In this document: positions 49,231-57,859 of the stretch, one piece after another
Numbering within the stretch: the first letter of the stretch is position 1
Layout: every line of letters begins with the position of its first letter
Assembly (NCBI GenBank): GCA_950022655.1
Contig: OX465579.1
Span: forward strand, 40,403,950-40,467,949
Source: Alentia gelatinosa
Taxonomy: Eukaryota > Annelida > Polychaeta > Phyllodocida > Polynoidae
Reading direction: 5' to 3'
DNA length: 64,000 nucleotides
Made by a program: the position numbers and the translations under genes
The notes under the pieces: generated by a model
Told to the model about the DNA's origin: nothing
The model's input: the letters and a program-made list of their open reading frames with translations, nothing else
Database searches by the model: none

Positions 49231-50421
49231 ATGGCGGACAGAATGGAGGATACCGAGGAAGGTATTAAAAACTGTAAGACATGTGGAGGTAAACACAAGC
49301 CACCATTTGGAAAATTCTGCAGACATCTTCCAGTGACTGAACAAGCAGCGGGCGGCAAAGACTCGGACAGTGAATATGAGCCGACCGACGACCAACCGCG
49401 TGAAGAGACACCGATCATTTCTAAGAAGGAAAATCTTTTAAGACAAATAGCTGAGGCTAGACGTCTAAAGGAAGAGTTGGAGGAAAAAGATGAACTATCA
49501 GAATTGGAACGGCAACTTAGTGAATTAAACATAAGCAATTCACAACTCCAACAACGACTTCAAGGAAGACCACAAGGTGGACAGGCAGCGGCAAGTGACG
49601 GGGTAGGCCGCCTTGGTCTAGCGACAGTGCAGCACCGGCAGGCAGGGCAGGCTAGCCTTGATGGGCACCCACGCGTCACCACTCAGAACACCAGCTTGGG
49701 CGCACTTCAAGCAGGTTTGGCTTCAGCGGGGCTAACAACAGCGAGCTTGGGGATTGGCGTCGATGCGTTGGAGGGAATTCTACTTCCAAGTCATCAACCC
49801 CCCACAGGTATACATAGGGAACAAGATTGGATGTCAGGGCTACAATGGCTGACCGACTCTAGCAAAAGAAAGAGATCTAGGCACTGGTTGAGACCGGATT
49901 TTCACCTGCTTTCTGACAAAAAGTTTGACGAGGTTACATACCGAGAGTTAATGTATGGTATGGTGTGTGTCTTGGAATGTTTAATGAGGGCAAATCTCCC
50001 TAGTGTGTCTCCGAATTCGTATTTGAAACATCTAAAGTTTGTCGCTCTAAAAGGTTTGGGAAATGCCTTCTCAGGTGAAGCTCTGGCAAAATATGAACAT
50101 TCGGTGACTTCTATGGTTCTAAATGGACGTATTTCGGAGTACCTAGCAGCAGAGCACGAATCGGTATATACCTTTCTATCAGCAGAAAATACAACTGCTT
50201 TCAAAGGAGTACAGAAAAAGCAGGGACAAAAAGCAAGGGTTAAATGTCCTGAGGATATTTGTGCTAAGTACAACTTTTCATCGTGTGATTACAACCCCTG
50301 CAACCGTCTGCATGTTTGTTGTATGTGTCGAGGTTCACACAAGGCAAGAACGTGCCGTAAGGACACTGGTAGGGGCCAAGGCAAGTCGGAGGTGGAGACT
50401 AAAAACACGAGTACTTCATGA
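49231..50421 (+). CDS. Gag-like protein of the YR retrotransposon (ORF1)
   Basis: About 396 residues from the first ATG at 49231, chosen because the open frame upstream is only leader and poly-T; the ATG follows AAA and precedes GCG, a good initiation context. An N-terminal Cys/His patch (C15, C18, C30, H32) is followed by an acidic stretch and a charged region at about residues 65-111 with coiled-coil character. Then comes a low-complexity Gln/Gly/Ala linker and a globular region (about 200-330). Near the C-terminus is a CCCH finger C344-x7-C352-x4-C357-x3-H361, then a knuckle C363/C364-C366-x3-H370-x4-C375. Known: Gag-like proteins of this order bind RNA and carry C-terminal zinc motifs. 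It ends at TGA 50419-50421, after which the same frame stays open into the RT ORF. Translational readthrough is possible. Confidence 0.85.
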   Translation: MADRMEDTEEGIKNCKTCGGKHKPPFGKFCRHLPVTEQAAGGKDSDSEYEPTDDQPREETPIISKKENLLRQIAEARRLKEELEEKDELSELERQLSELNISNSQLQQRLQGRPQGGQAAASDGVGRLGLATVQHRQAGQASLDGHPRVTTQNTSLGALQAGLASAGLTTASLGIGVDALEGILLPSHQPPTGIHREQDWMSGLQWLTDSSKRKRSRHWLRPDFHLLSDKKFDEVTYRELMYGMVCVLECLMRANLPSVSPNSYLKHLKFVALKGLGNAFSGEALAKYEHSVTSMVLNGRISEYLAAEHESVYTFLSAENTTAFKGVQKKQGQKARVKCPEDICAKYNFSSCDYNPCNRLHVCCMCRGSHKARTCRKDTGRGQGKSEVETKNTSTS

Positions 50422-52491
50422 AACACGCGGGAAGAACCAGCGGACAACATTCAGTTCTTGCTACACAGTGATAGTGATCGGAGGAAGGTACCAGCTTCAG
50501 TTAAAACCGGAAGTGATTCGCTGGTTCCTGCCATACCCGTTAGTTGTGCACACCAAGAACAAGCTATGAACAACGAGCTGGTTACCAGCACGTCGGACTC
50601 AATGGTATACAGAGAGGCCTCATGCGTAGGAACCAGCGAAAGTGACTCAGGTTATGTAGTGGGAAATCAAAGTGTTTTTGAATTCTCAGAGAACATTTGT
50701 GTATCTGAGAACTTTGAGGACTTGTTGTATCGATGTACAGACTACAGACCTATTTGGGACAGAAATTGTATTCACTTTATTGATGGAATAAGATCTCAAT
50801 TTTATCCGAAAGGGTGGCTTGATATGTTGTCGGGAGGTCCCGGCCAAGTCTTCGGCCCAGACAAGGTGGACACGGACGCCCACTTCATACTAGATGGAGT
50901 GATATATGGTTTCAAGATAGTGGATCCCAAAGCAAATATTGAATCTTATTTTGGTCGTAATTATAGGTCGGCAACAGTTTCTGCCTTTGATTATGTAGAT
51001 GGTTTGATTAACGAGGAACTTGTTTCAGGAAAATTGTCTAAAGTTCATAAAATTCCTCATTGTGTACATTCCATTGGCGCAGTGCCTAAGTCTGATGGCG
51101 GTTTCAGGCCTATAACAGACGCGAGTAGACCCATAGGACAGTCTATAAATTCTTATATGACTGAAACTTTTAATCATTTTTCATTTACACACATTGATGA
51201 AATTGTGGATAATTTGCCTAAAGACAGTTATATGGCCGTGACCGATATTACAGCAGCCTACAGATCAGTACCGGTTAGGCCAGCGGACCGTGAATTTCAA
51301 GGTTTATCTTGGTTAAAAAACGGCGACGAATTCTTCATGGTTGATAACTTTCTTTCATTTGGTACGAGAGCTGCGCCTTTTATTTTTAACAGGCTAACTG
51401 ACGCAATTTCCAGGTTTGTCTGTGCTAACGGTTTCACTTGTTACAATTACCTTGATGATTTTTTTGTTGTAGGAAATTCTTTTGAATGTTGCCAGAAAGC
51501 CCAATTATTTTTGCACAAGACATTGCGAGAATTAGGGTTTTACATTGCATACAAAAAAGTTCGTTCACCCAGCCAGAAACAAAGATATCTGGGAATCATT
51601 ATTGATTCAGTGATTATGGAACTTAGTTTACCTGAAGACAAAGTAAAGAAATTGAATGCGGAACTTGCGTTTTTCAATGGTCGTCACAGGGCGACAAAAC
51701 GTCAAATTCAACGTTTGTGTGGTATTCTTTCACACTGTGCTACTATTGTCAAAGGGGGCAGAACTTTTTCCAGACGCATAATAGACATGTTATGCGGCTT
51801 TCCTGTCCACAAACGATACATTCGTCTATCCAAAGAATTTCTGGAGGACATGAAGTGGTGGCAGAGATTCGCCCAATGGTTTAATGGTAGAGCTATTATG
51901 ATATCGCCATTATCTAGTGCCAAAATCATTTATTCTGATGCATCAGGCAAAGGTTACGGTGCTGTGATGAATAATGATTGGCTAGCAGGATGTTGGGAAG
52001 ATGCGATTATTCCTGAAAATGTTCATGGTCATTGGATCAATTCAACTGTGTTTTCAGTGGAAAACAACATAAATGTACAGGAATTGTACCCAGTGGTTGA
52101 GATCCTCATACGATGGGGTGAATGCTGCAGAAATTCTACGATTATTATCGCAACAGATAATACCCAGGTGGTGGCCTCACTTAATTCAGGCAAGAGTATA
52201 AACGCTTCGTCTATGACCATTATTCGATTGATATTCTGGCTGACAGTATGTTTCAATTGTAAAATCATTGCCTCTCATTTACCGGGAGTATGTAACGTTC
52301 AAGCTGATTTTCTGTCACGCATTGCCTATGGTGGTGGCAATTACATACCAAATTATTTATGTTGCAGTGGTACAGGCGTTGCGCCAAAAGCTGGATGCAA
52401 AGGCAGTAGAAGTTCGAGCCTTAGCCTATGCACCAAACACATGGAGGGCAAGGAGCTCGCAATGGAAGAAATTTTTAAATTTTTCGAATGA
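50422..52491 (+). CDS. Reverse transcriptase - RNase H polyprotein of the YR retrotransposon (ORF2)
   Basis: Open for 689 sense codons after the ORF1 stop; the first ATG is at 50566. The frame is the same as ORF1, so the product could come from TGA readthrough or from reinitiation at 50566. Residues below are numbered from codon 50458. RT motifs appear in order: GAVPKSDGGFRPITDASRP near 207, MAVTDITAAYRSVP near 260, FGTRAAPFIFNRL, then YLDDF with Y331 and the catalytic aspartates 333-334, then RYLGIIID. The RNase H acidic set follows: D494 in YSDASGKGYG, E542 in NVQELYP, D567 in ATDN and D617 in NVQADFLSR. No integrase, aspartic protease or adenine methyltransferase domain is visible. The last 224 nt overlap ORF3 in another frame. 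The role is copying element RNA into DNA. Confidence 0.93.
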   Translation, partial: NTREEPADNIQFLLHSDSDRRKVPASVKTGSDSLVPAIPVSCAHQEQAMNNELVTSTSDSMVYREASCVGTSESDSGYVVGNQSVFEFSENICVSENFEDLLYRCTDYRPIWDRNCIHFIDGIRSQFYPKGWLDMLSGGPGQVFGPDKVDTDAHFILDGVIYGFKIVDPKANIESYFGRNYRSATVSAFDYVDGLINEELVSGKLSKVHKIPHCVHSIGAVPKSDGGFRPITDASRPIGQSINSYMTETFNHFSFTHIDEIVDNLPKDSYMAVTDITAAYRSVPVRPADREFQGLSWLKNGDEFFMVDNFLSFGTRAAPFIFNRLTDAISRFVCANGFTCYNYLDDFFVVGNSFECCQKAQLFLHKTLRELGFYIAYKKVRSPSQKQRYLGIIIDSVIMELSLPEDKVKKLNAELAFFNGRHRATKRQIQRLCGILSHCATIVKGGRTFSRRIIDMLCGFPVHKRYIRLSKEFLEDMKWWQRFAQWFNGRAIMISPLSSAKIIYSDASGKGYGAVMNNDWLAGCWEDAIIPENVHGHWINSTVFSVENNINVQELYPVVEILIRWGECCRNSTIIIATDNTQVVASLNSGKSINASSMTIIRLIFWLTVCFNCKIIASHLPGVCNVQADFLSRIAYGGGNYIPNYLCCSGTGVAPKAGCKGSRSSSLSLCTKHMEGKELAMEEIFKFFE

Positions 52492-53347
52492 GGTTATGAT
52501 CTCCCCAATTCCTACCTCTGTAGATTTACTATGTAAATATGTCGTATATTTGTCAAGCACGGTTCAGTTTCGGACCATAGACAATTATGTCAGTGCTGTT
52601 ATCGTTTTAAATAAGTTCTATGGTCATGATATTTCAGAAATCAGAAAAGATTTCTTATTCAAGTCGACAATGTTGGGTCTCAGACGTCTTTTAGGTGACC
52701 CAGAACCAGAAAGACCAACCTTAGATGTTGGTACTTTGAAAACAATGTTTTCTTTCGTTAACATAAACGACCCATATGAGAGATCAATGTGGGCTTGTAT
52801 TGTTTTAAGTTTTAGATCTCTTCTTAGAAAAAGTAATTTGGTGGTGAATGATGATCTTGGTCTATCACACTGTTTACTAAGGAGGTCAGTTCGTTTTTTT
52901 GACTGGGGTATGATGTTAGACATTTACACATCAAAGACCATACAGTTTAGGGAGAGAATTCATCAAATACCTATTGTCCACACCAGATTTCGCCCATTGT
53001 GTGCGGTGTATTGGATAAAAAATCATTTATTGGATAATCCTGGATCTCCAGATGATCCTTTGTTCACCTATCACAGACAGGGAAAGATTATTCCAATTAA
53101 GTATAGAGAATTGTTAAAGTTCTTGAAATATTTGTTAAAAAATTGTGGTATAGACAAAAAACGTTTAGGCATGCATTCCCTTCGGAGAGCTGGAGCAGCT
53201 TACATGCATGCCTGCGGTATTCCTTTAGAGGATATAAGACAAACGGGTGATTGGAAAAGTTTGTCGGCCCTAATTTATTTATCCAAACCTATGTCTTGTC
53301 GCATTTCATCGGATTTTGTGGTCTCTTCAAATCTAGATAAATTATAA
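52328..53347 (+). CDS. Tyrosine recombinase of the YR retrotransposon (ORF3)
   Basis: Integrates the circular DNA intermediate in place of a DDE integrase. The open frame begins at 52268 and its first ATG is 52328; the recognisable protein probably begins around VQALRQKLDAKAVEVRALAY, still inside the overlap with ORF2, so a frameshift or reinitiation could also express it. Counting from codon 52268, the N-terminal helical core-binding domain spans about 35-150. The catalytic set follows: R187 in LLRKSNL, K223 in TSKT, H303-x-x-R306 in HSLRRAG, W329 in GDWKS and the nucleophile Y337 in ALIYLSKP. This R-K-HxxR-W-Y order is the tyrosine recombinase signature and no key residue is missing. The length (about 340 residues) is normal. 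The stop at 53345 is 16 bp before B1. Confidence 0.93.
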   Translation: MVVAITYQIIYVAVVQALRQKLDAKAVEVRALAYAPNTWRARSSQWKKFLNFSNEVMISPIPTSVDLLCKYVVYLSSTVQFRTIDNYVSAVIVLNKFYGHDISEIRKDFLFKSTMLGLRRLLGDPEPERPTLDVGTLKTMFSFVNINDPYERSMWACIVLSFRSLLRKSNLVVNDDLGLSHCLLRRSVRFFDWGMMLDIYTSKTIQFRERIHQIPIVHTRFRPLCAVYWIKNHLLDNPGSPDDPLFTYHRQGKIIPIKYRELLKFLKYLLKNCGIDKKRLGMHSLRRAGAAYMHACGIPLEDIRQTGDWKSLSALIYLSKPMSCRISSDFVVSSNLDKL

Positions 53348-53363
53348 TTATTTTATTGGGTTT

Positions 53364-53426
53364 GGGTGTTACTCTAAAAAACGCCCAAAATCCCAATACT
53401 TGTGTTTGTACCTTTTTCAGATTAAT
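53364..53426 (+). repeat. B1, internal copy of the right split repeat
   Basis: 63 bp, identical to B2 at 53689-53751. It lies 16 bp after the recombinase stop and directly abuts A2. The B1/A2 boundary reproduces the circle junction of the element. Confidence 0.9.
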
Positions 53427-53638
53427 GTGTAGAAATAGTAATAGTATTTCTATTATTAATTATCAGGGGGCGCCACTGGTGACTAGTTCCTATCACAACC
53501 ACAGAGGGTGCCATTGTCGGCTAAGGCCTGGGTTTAACCTACGTCTTTCAGTCACGCACCCGTCGCCAGTGGATTCACTACCATGAAATATACACTGCCG
53601 TTTCTCCTGTTACTTATACCGGCGGTTGTTTTTTTTTT
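53427..53638 (+). repeat. A2, internal copy of the left split repeat
   Basis: Identical to A1 over 202 bp, then 10 T. Downstream are about 50 bp of AT-rich sequence before B2. The AATAAA at about 53680 could serve as a poly(A) signal for the element transcript. Confidence 0.9.
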
Positions 53639-53688
53639 ATATTTTATCTTTCTTCTCTTTTATAAAATTTAATTGTATTAATAAATAG

Positions 53689-53751
53689 GGGTGTTACTCT
53701 AAAAAACGCCCAAAATCCCAATACTTGTGTTTGTACCTTTTTCAGATTAAT
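53689..53751 (+). repeat. B2, right terminal repeat
   Basis: 63 bp, identical to B1. It ends in GATTAAT, directly followed by (AT)n flanking DNA. The terminal AT is shared with the flank and the circle junction, which suggests an AT crossover dinucleotide. Confidence 0.88.
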
Positions 53752-53774
53752 ATATATATATATATACTGCGGTA

Positions 53775-54110
53775 TAGTCATGATGTCATCAGGGTCTATG
53801 TTGCTGACATATATATATGCAACATCGTCATAACGTCATAAGGGTCTGTCTTCTTAAGGTATGCAGCGTGCATCATAATGTTAGCAGAGCCTGTGTTCGT
53901 GACATACATTTGCAACATCGTCCATCATAAGGGTCTGTCTTAAAATATGCAGCGTGCATCATATTGTCATCAGGGTCTGTGTTCTTAACATATGCATGTA
54001 GCATGGTCATAATGTCAGCAGAGTCTGTGCTCTTGACATATGTGCATAATGGTGATAATGTCATCAGGGTCTGTGTTCTTGGAAATGTGCGTACAACAGT
54101 GTTATAACGC
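53775..54110. repeat. Degenerate minisatellite, about seven copies of a 45-55 bp unit
   Basis: Repeated core close to GTCATCAGGGTCTGTGTTCT followed by a variable part containing GACATATGC and CAACATCGTC. Copies diverge in length and sequence. It lies immediately right of the retrotransposon target tract. Confidence 0.75.
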
Positions 54111-54571
54111 TAATCAGGATTTTCTTATAAAAGCAATAAAGAAGTGTCCCCTCTTATTAGAACAAATAAAAATAGCTTTTATTGATGTCCCACATTGCTT
54201 CATTGAACACTTCATCGTTTCATATGGTTATCTTCCTAAATAATCCGTTAAGACTGGCTTTATGAGCCAGCCCCATGAACTACTTGAACTACTAGCTTTT
54301 ACGATCCGGACAGACACTGAACGAAGCAAGGTGGCCCCATTCCATGCCAGGCTCTTGACTCCGATAGGAGGTGAGGGGGCAGTGAACATGAAAACAACCA
54401 CCCCAGCACCAGGGTATGTCGGTTGGTACCACATCCCTTACCACATACATAAAGCGCGGAATCTTTCCCACTAATGACAGCCCCATCACCGACAGGTCCT
54501 AGGTAATGCCAATGGCCTTCTGCCGTAAACATAAACAGTTTTAAGGATAACCACGGTCCCTTTTCGTCTCA

Positions 54572-54819
54572 CTAAAATGCGTGTCTCTGGCCAGGAGAGC
54601 CAGCAGCCAGGCCACCCCCAGACCCACTGCTGTTTACTGAGGCTAGAGTGGGGGCACTGCCCTCAGCCCATGTGGCAACGCCCTCTGACGTCATGACTAC
54701 TCCTGATCCAGGATTCAAGGGGCATGGCATGGGGTCGGGTTCATGTCGAGCTGTACCGAGCATGGGAAGCAGTTGGGTGTGGGGACTCACAATACGCTCC
54801 ACCTGCTGCTTACGTATGT
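54572..54819 (-). CDS. Candidate terminal coding exon, unidentified
   Basis: Minus strand. Acceptor ACTGTTTTACAG directly precedes 54819 and the frame is open to TAG at 54572. It reads DIRKQQVERIVSPHTQLLPM, then CPLNPGSGVVMTSEGVATW, and a Gly/Ser-rich tail ending SPGQRHAF. GC-rich and balanced. A poly(A) signal in the right sense (AATAAA, plus-strand TTTATT near 54178) lies about 390 nt downstream. An internal GTGAGT after ATT could also end a short 31-nt exon. The gene upstream was not traced. It lies about 0.8 kb from the YR retrotransposon, which would sit just 3' of the gene. Confidence 0.42.
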
Positions 54820-55121
54820 CTGTAAAACAGTGTTATTAGCAGGCTGTGTTTTATACTTTTATTCAGAGAATTAGAAATAGAGTCTACCTTTATTCCTTTA
54901 AACTCTCTACAAGTATATATCAACGGTCATCAGTGCTCCAGTTGAGCTTAAATACATGCATGTACAAAGGATATATGGTGAGTCAGAGCTATCCATAGGA
55001 TCCAAAGCTATTGATAGTTTATGTCTGATATTACTTCGACTATTGTTAATTATAATACAAATATTAGATATTTTCTTTATGTTTTTCTATACTTACCAAT
55101 ATTAGAATCGTTAAGATGCAC

Positions 55122-55221
55122 TATATTCCTCTGCTTTGAGAACCCTCACACGCAAGTGCCCCCACCCCATCTCATTTCAGATGAAGCAAGTGTTTCTCTA
55201 TATTCGCAAGCCGTAATGGTG

Positions 55222-55309
<88 letters not shown>

Positions 55310-55335
55310 CTCTGCTTTGAGAACCCTCACACGCA
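55122..55335. mobile_element. Short (TA)n-tailed repeat flanked by a 33-bp direct duplication
   Basis: 55122-55154 is repeated exactly at 55303-55335. Between lies a segment beginning TGCCCCCACCCCATCTCATT and ending in 80+ bp of (TA)n. A second copy of the unit, with two mismatches in about 67 bp, is at 56174-56240, again running into (TA)n. The flanking duplication looks like a long target-site duplication, and the insertion interrupts a minus-strand frame (MRVRVLKAEEY at both copies). Confidence 0.6.
55223..55308. repeat. (TA)n microsatellite
   Basis: Uninterrupted TA tail of the repeat unit. Confidence 0.95.
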
Positions 55336-55420
55336 TTTCTCTTGATATGGCACCCCTCACTACCACACTCCTCTCACTACTACACTCCTCTGACGTCATA
55401 ACATGCTTCTTTATACTTAC

Positions 55421-55520
55421 CCAAAGCTTCTCCTTAACAGAGGCCCTCATAAATTCTTCACCCCGCACCGTCTGTGTTGTATAGACCAACGATGTTGACC
55501 TTCTCTATCTTGCCTTTCCT
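55421..55520 (-). CDS. Weak candidate exon ending in a consensus donor
   Basis: Minus strand, VRGEEFMRASVKEKLW followed by GTAAGT (55420-55415), a perfect donor. The frame also continues open past the donor through SIKKHVMTSEECSSERSV to the duplicated segment, so it may instead be an old mobile-element frame. The upstream boundary is undefined. Confidence 0.22.
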
Positions 55521-56173
55521 GTTTTTGACCTTATTTCTTATTTTACTTTTGTTTTACAAGACTATCGTTTATTAAGTGACCCTTTGTTTATGGGTTTAGA
55601 ACTGGTGGTTGAATGCCTTACCTGGAAATGTACAGGAGATAGATCCTTGCAATCATCATAACCTTCAACATGGATGAGGTAATACAACAGCGCCATATCC
55701 TTCATAGTACATAGGGCTTAGTCATTACTTATCAATAAGTCTTTAGCATCAACTTCATTGCCTCCCCTCCTAAATTGGATGTGTGTATATATCCTAAAAC
55801 CTTTCTCTATCCGGCCATAACCAATCTATATCTAGTTGTATCGACAAGAACTATACGATCTAGTATCGCTGAATGAATTACGAGTGCAATCCCCTTGACA
55901 ACGAATATAATAGACACGGCTGAATTTCTGTTTGGGTGATATATGGGACAATATGTGGGTATATTTTGTGAAAGAATACAAGTATTTGGAATCTTTATTG
56001 TCATTGTATACGGTAGTCTACCATTTGAACAATGCCGGATGCTAGCTTGAGTCTCATTAAACATTCTGACCACTCACTCTAGTATGTGCTAAAGACGAAG
56101 TTCGGTTCCGTTAATGATAATACATAATTGACACGTTCCGAATTCAGAGTTCAAGATTTAGCTCCTTTCCAAC

Positions 56174-56261
56174 TGCCCCCACCCCATCTCATTTCAGATG
56201 AAGCAAGTATTTCGCTATATTCGCAAGCCGTAATGGTGTCATATATATATATATATATATA
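56174..56261. repeat. Second copy of the (TA)n-tailed repeat unit
   Basis: Matches 55157-55223 with two substitutions and ends in a shorter TA run (56241-56261). Confidence 0.85.
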
Positions 56262-56264
56262 CAT

Positions 56265-57540
56265 GGTCCCGCTCTGATGACGACGAGGACAGGAACCGTC
56301 AACAATGGGTTGGCTCGACTGGACGTCAGATGTGTGAAGGACAGGGGAGAAGGTGAGGGCGCATGAGAGGAGAGAGGGGGCCCCGAGCTCCATTAGGTGT
56401 AACACAATCCATGACAGAGCAGCTCGCACGGCTGAGTAAAAATCCCATTTACGACGTCGGAATCTATCCATACAAAGCGTAAGGGTGGTCCACTGGCCGG
56501 GCAAGGCTTTAAAGCATGCGGGCGGGTTCTACAGCACTGCCTCTGTGCTGCTTAGCTCCTTACTTTTTCGCCACGTACAGCCTTTCCACTAAAAATGCCT
56601 TGATAAGTAAAAGGAAGGCCGGTGGGTAATACGATCTCGCGTTCATTAGGCCTCCTATACGTCGGCCACAATTGGATTCTGAACGCACTTAATACTCTGT
56701 CGAGGCGGCGCGTCGCTCGCGGGCTTTTAAACAGGTTTTAATTTAGGAAATTCATTATCAAAATATCATCCTCCTTGCTCTTGAACTACCTCAGGTGGCG
56801 GACACTAAGTGGCATAGAGTGGTGCTACTCCTGGCCGTGGGAATCATAGAAACCCAAATAATGTTATTTTCACAATGAAACAATTCCTGAACGCGGTCTC
56901 GTAGAGATTGATGTTATGCATGCCAACATTAGGTACAAATAGACATGTTCACCTAAAAGACAGCTCAAAGATCAGGATTAAAATCCCGTCGATATTGTCA
57001 CCAAAAGGCAGTATGCAATCCCGCCGGCGGCTACACTTCACGTTGAATTAACAGGAGATGGAGTTGGAAAAAGAGGTGACTGACAAAACCTGTCACCCTC
57101 TGCCGGCGGGCTAGGCTGCTCCGGGGGATCGCTGAGCTGCTCTATGGGCACTGTAATCATTGCATGGACCTTGTCTCTGAGGGGGCGCACCGGCCGCAGA
57201 TTCTAAGTCTATAATACCCTCTGGCGGGCGCCAATAGAGAACTACCCGGCGGCACTGCGGGGGCATTTTCTCAGCGGCTAGCTCTCTAATGACGTAGCAG
57301 AAACCGAATCAGGAGCAACTCATAGAACCCCCAGATCTGTGCAAGCGCCTCCTCGACGGCCCGAAATAGAGGCGACGCATCAATAAGATAACAGCATTAC
57401 CCAATCACATGTGGCACGTCAGTCGCCATCGCTAGGTGGACTGGACAGGACATGGCAACCCATCCCCTGCAGGACTAGTGGATGTTTGTGTATATAGACT
57501 GGGTAGATATGGGCTGCTGTTTAATGGCCGGGCCCGCATC
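56265..57540. other. GC/CpG-rich stretch without a supported gene
   Basis: 57.0-57.4 kb is GC-rich with many CpG but has no long frame on either strand, so a regulatory CpG-rich region or UTR is as likely as exons. Confidence 0.4.
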
Positions 57541-57550
57541 CAGCAGTGGC

Positions 57551-57658
57551 TTGAGTGAGCCCAAGCCTCACCGCGGTGCAGAGCGACTCGGAGCGACTCA
57601 GTACCGCCGATGAAGATGAATCTCCTGATGGGCATCGCCACAGGGGTTCTTCCTAGAA
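57551..57658 (+). CDS. Weak candidate exon, acidic/Ser-rich
   Basis: Plus-strand frame reads LTAVQSDSERLSTADEDESP and GHRHRGSS before TAG near 57655. The composition is typical of a disordered acidic protein segment. The opposite strand is also open and no consensus donor exists (only GGG/GTTCTT). If spliced there it would be in phase 1, matching the next exon at 57735. Confidence 0.2.
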
Positions 57659-57734
57659 AAGCCTCCTTCTCGAGCACCAGCAAATAAATGAAATTACCAC
57701 GTGTGGCATTTCTTCACGGATCTCTCTCCTCCAG

Positions 57735-57848
57735 TGGGAATAAATAAATCAGCGAAAACCCGCCTTGAGGGTGCCGGAGTCACACCATGCAGAGGAAGTG
57801 AGTCTCGACAGCGCGAGCACAGCTTCGGGCCAATATCTATTGGCATAG
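57735..57848 (+). CDS. Candidate internal exon with strong acceptor and donor
   Basis: A long pyrimidine tract ending CTCTCTCCTCCAG precedes 57735, and ATAG/GTAAGG follows 57848. The 114-nt exon is phase 1-1 and open: GINKSAKTRLEGAGVTPCRG, then SESRQREHSFGPISIGI. Symmetric phase means skipping would keep the frame. Basic and serine-rich; not recognised. Confidence 0.45.
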
Positions 57849-57859
57849 GTAAGGCCCTG

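Larger units (their letters stand above)
48999..53751 (+). mobile_element. Ngaro-type tyrosine-recombinase retrotransposon, apparently intact
   Basis: Complete YR retrotransposon in the order A1 repeat, Gag-like ORF, RT/RNase H ORF, tyrosine recombinase ORF, then B1, A2 and B2 repeats. Seen directly: A1 (48999-49200) and A2 (53427-53628) are identical base for base up to a T-run of unequal length. B1 (53364-53426) and B2 (53689-53751) are identical over 63 bp. The B1/A2 boundary equals the right end joined to the left end, as expected of a circular intermediate copied into the element. Known: split direct repeats, a YR in place of a DDE integrase and no target duplication mark Ngaro-like members of the DIRS order; DIRS proper usually has inverted termini and a methyltransferase domain, neither seen here. 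It sits in (TA)n, and the flanks share an AT dinucleotide with the junction. Identical repeats and open frames imply a young insertion. Confidence 0.93.

Noticed and set aside
50422..53347. Adenine methyltransferase domain as in classic DIRS elements
   Set aside because: No DPPY-like or SAM-binding motif was seen between RNase H and recombinase, and the repeats are direct rather than inverted.
48999..53638. LTR retrotransposon or retrovirus with 200-bp LTRs
   Set aside because: No primer binding site, protease or DDE integrase; a tyrosine recombinase and a B1-A2-B2 arrangement are present instead.
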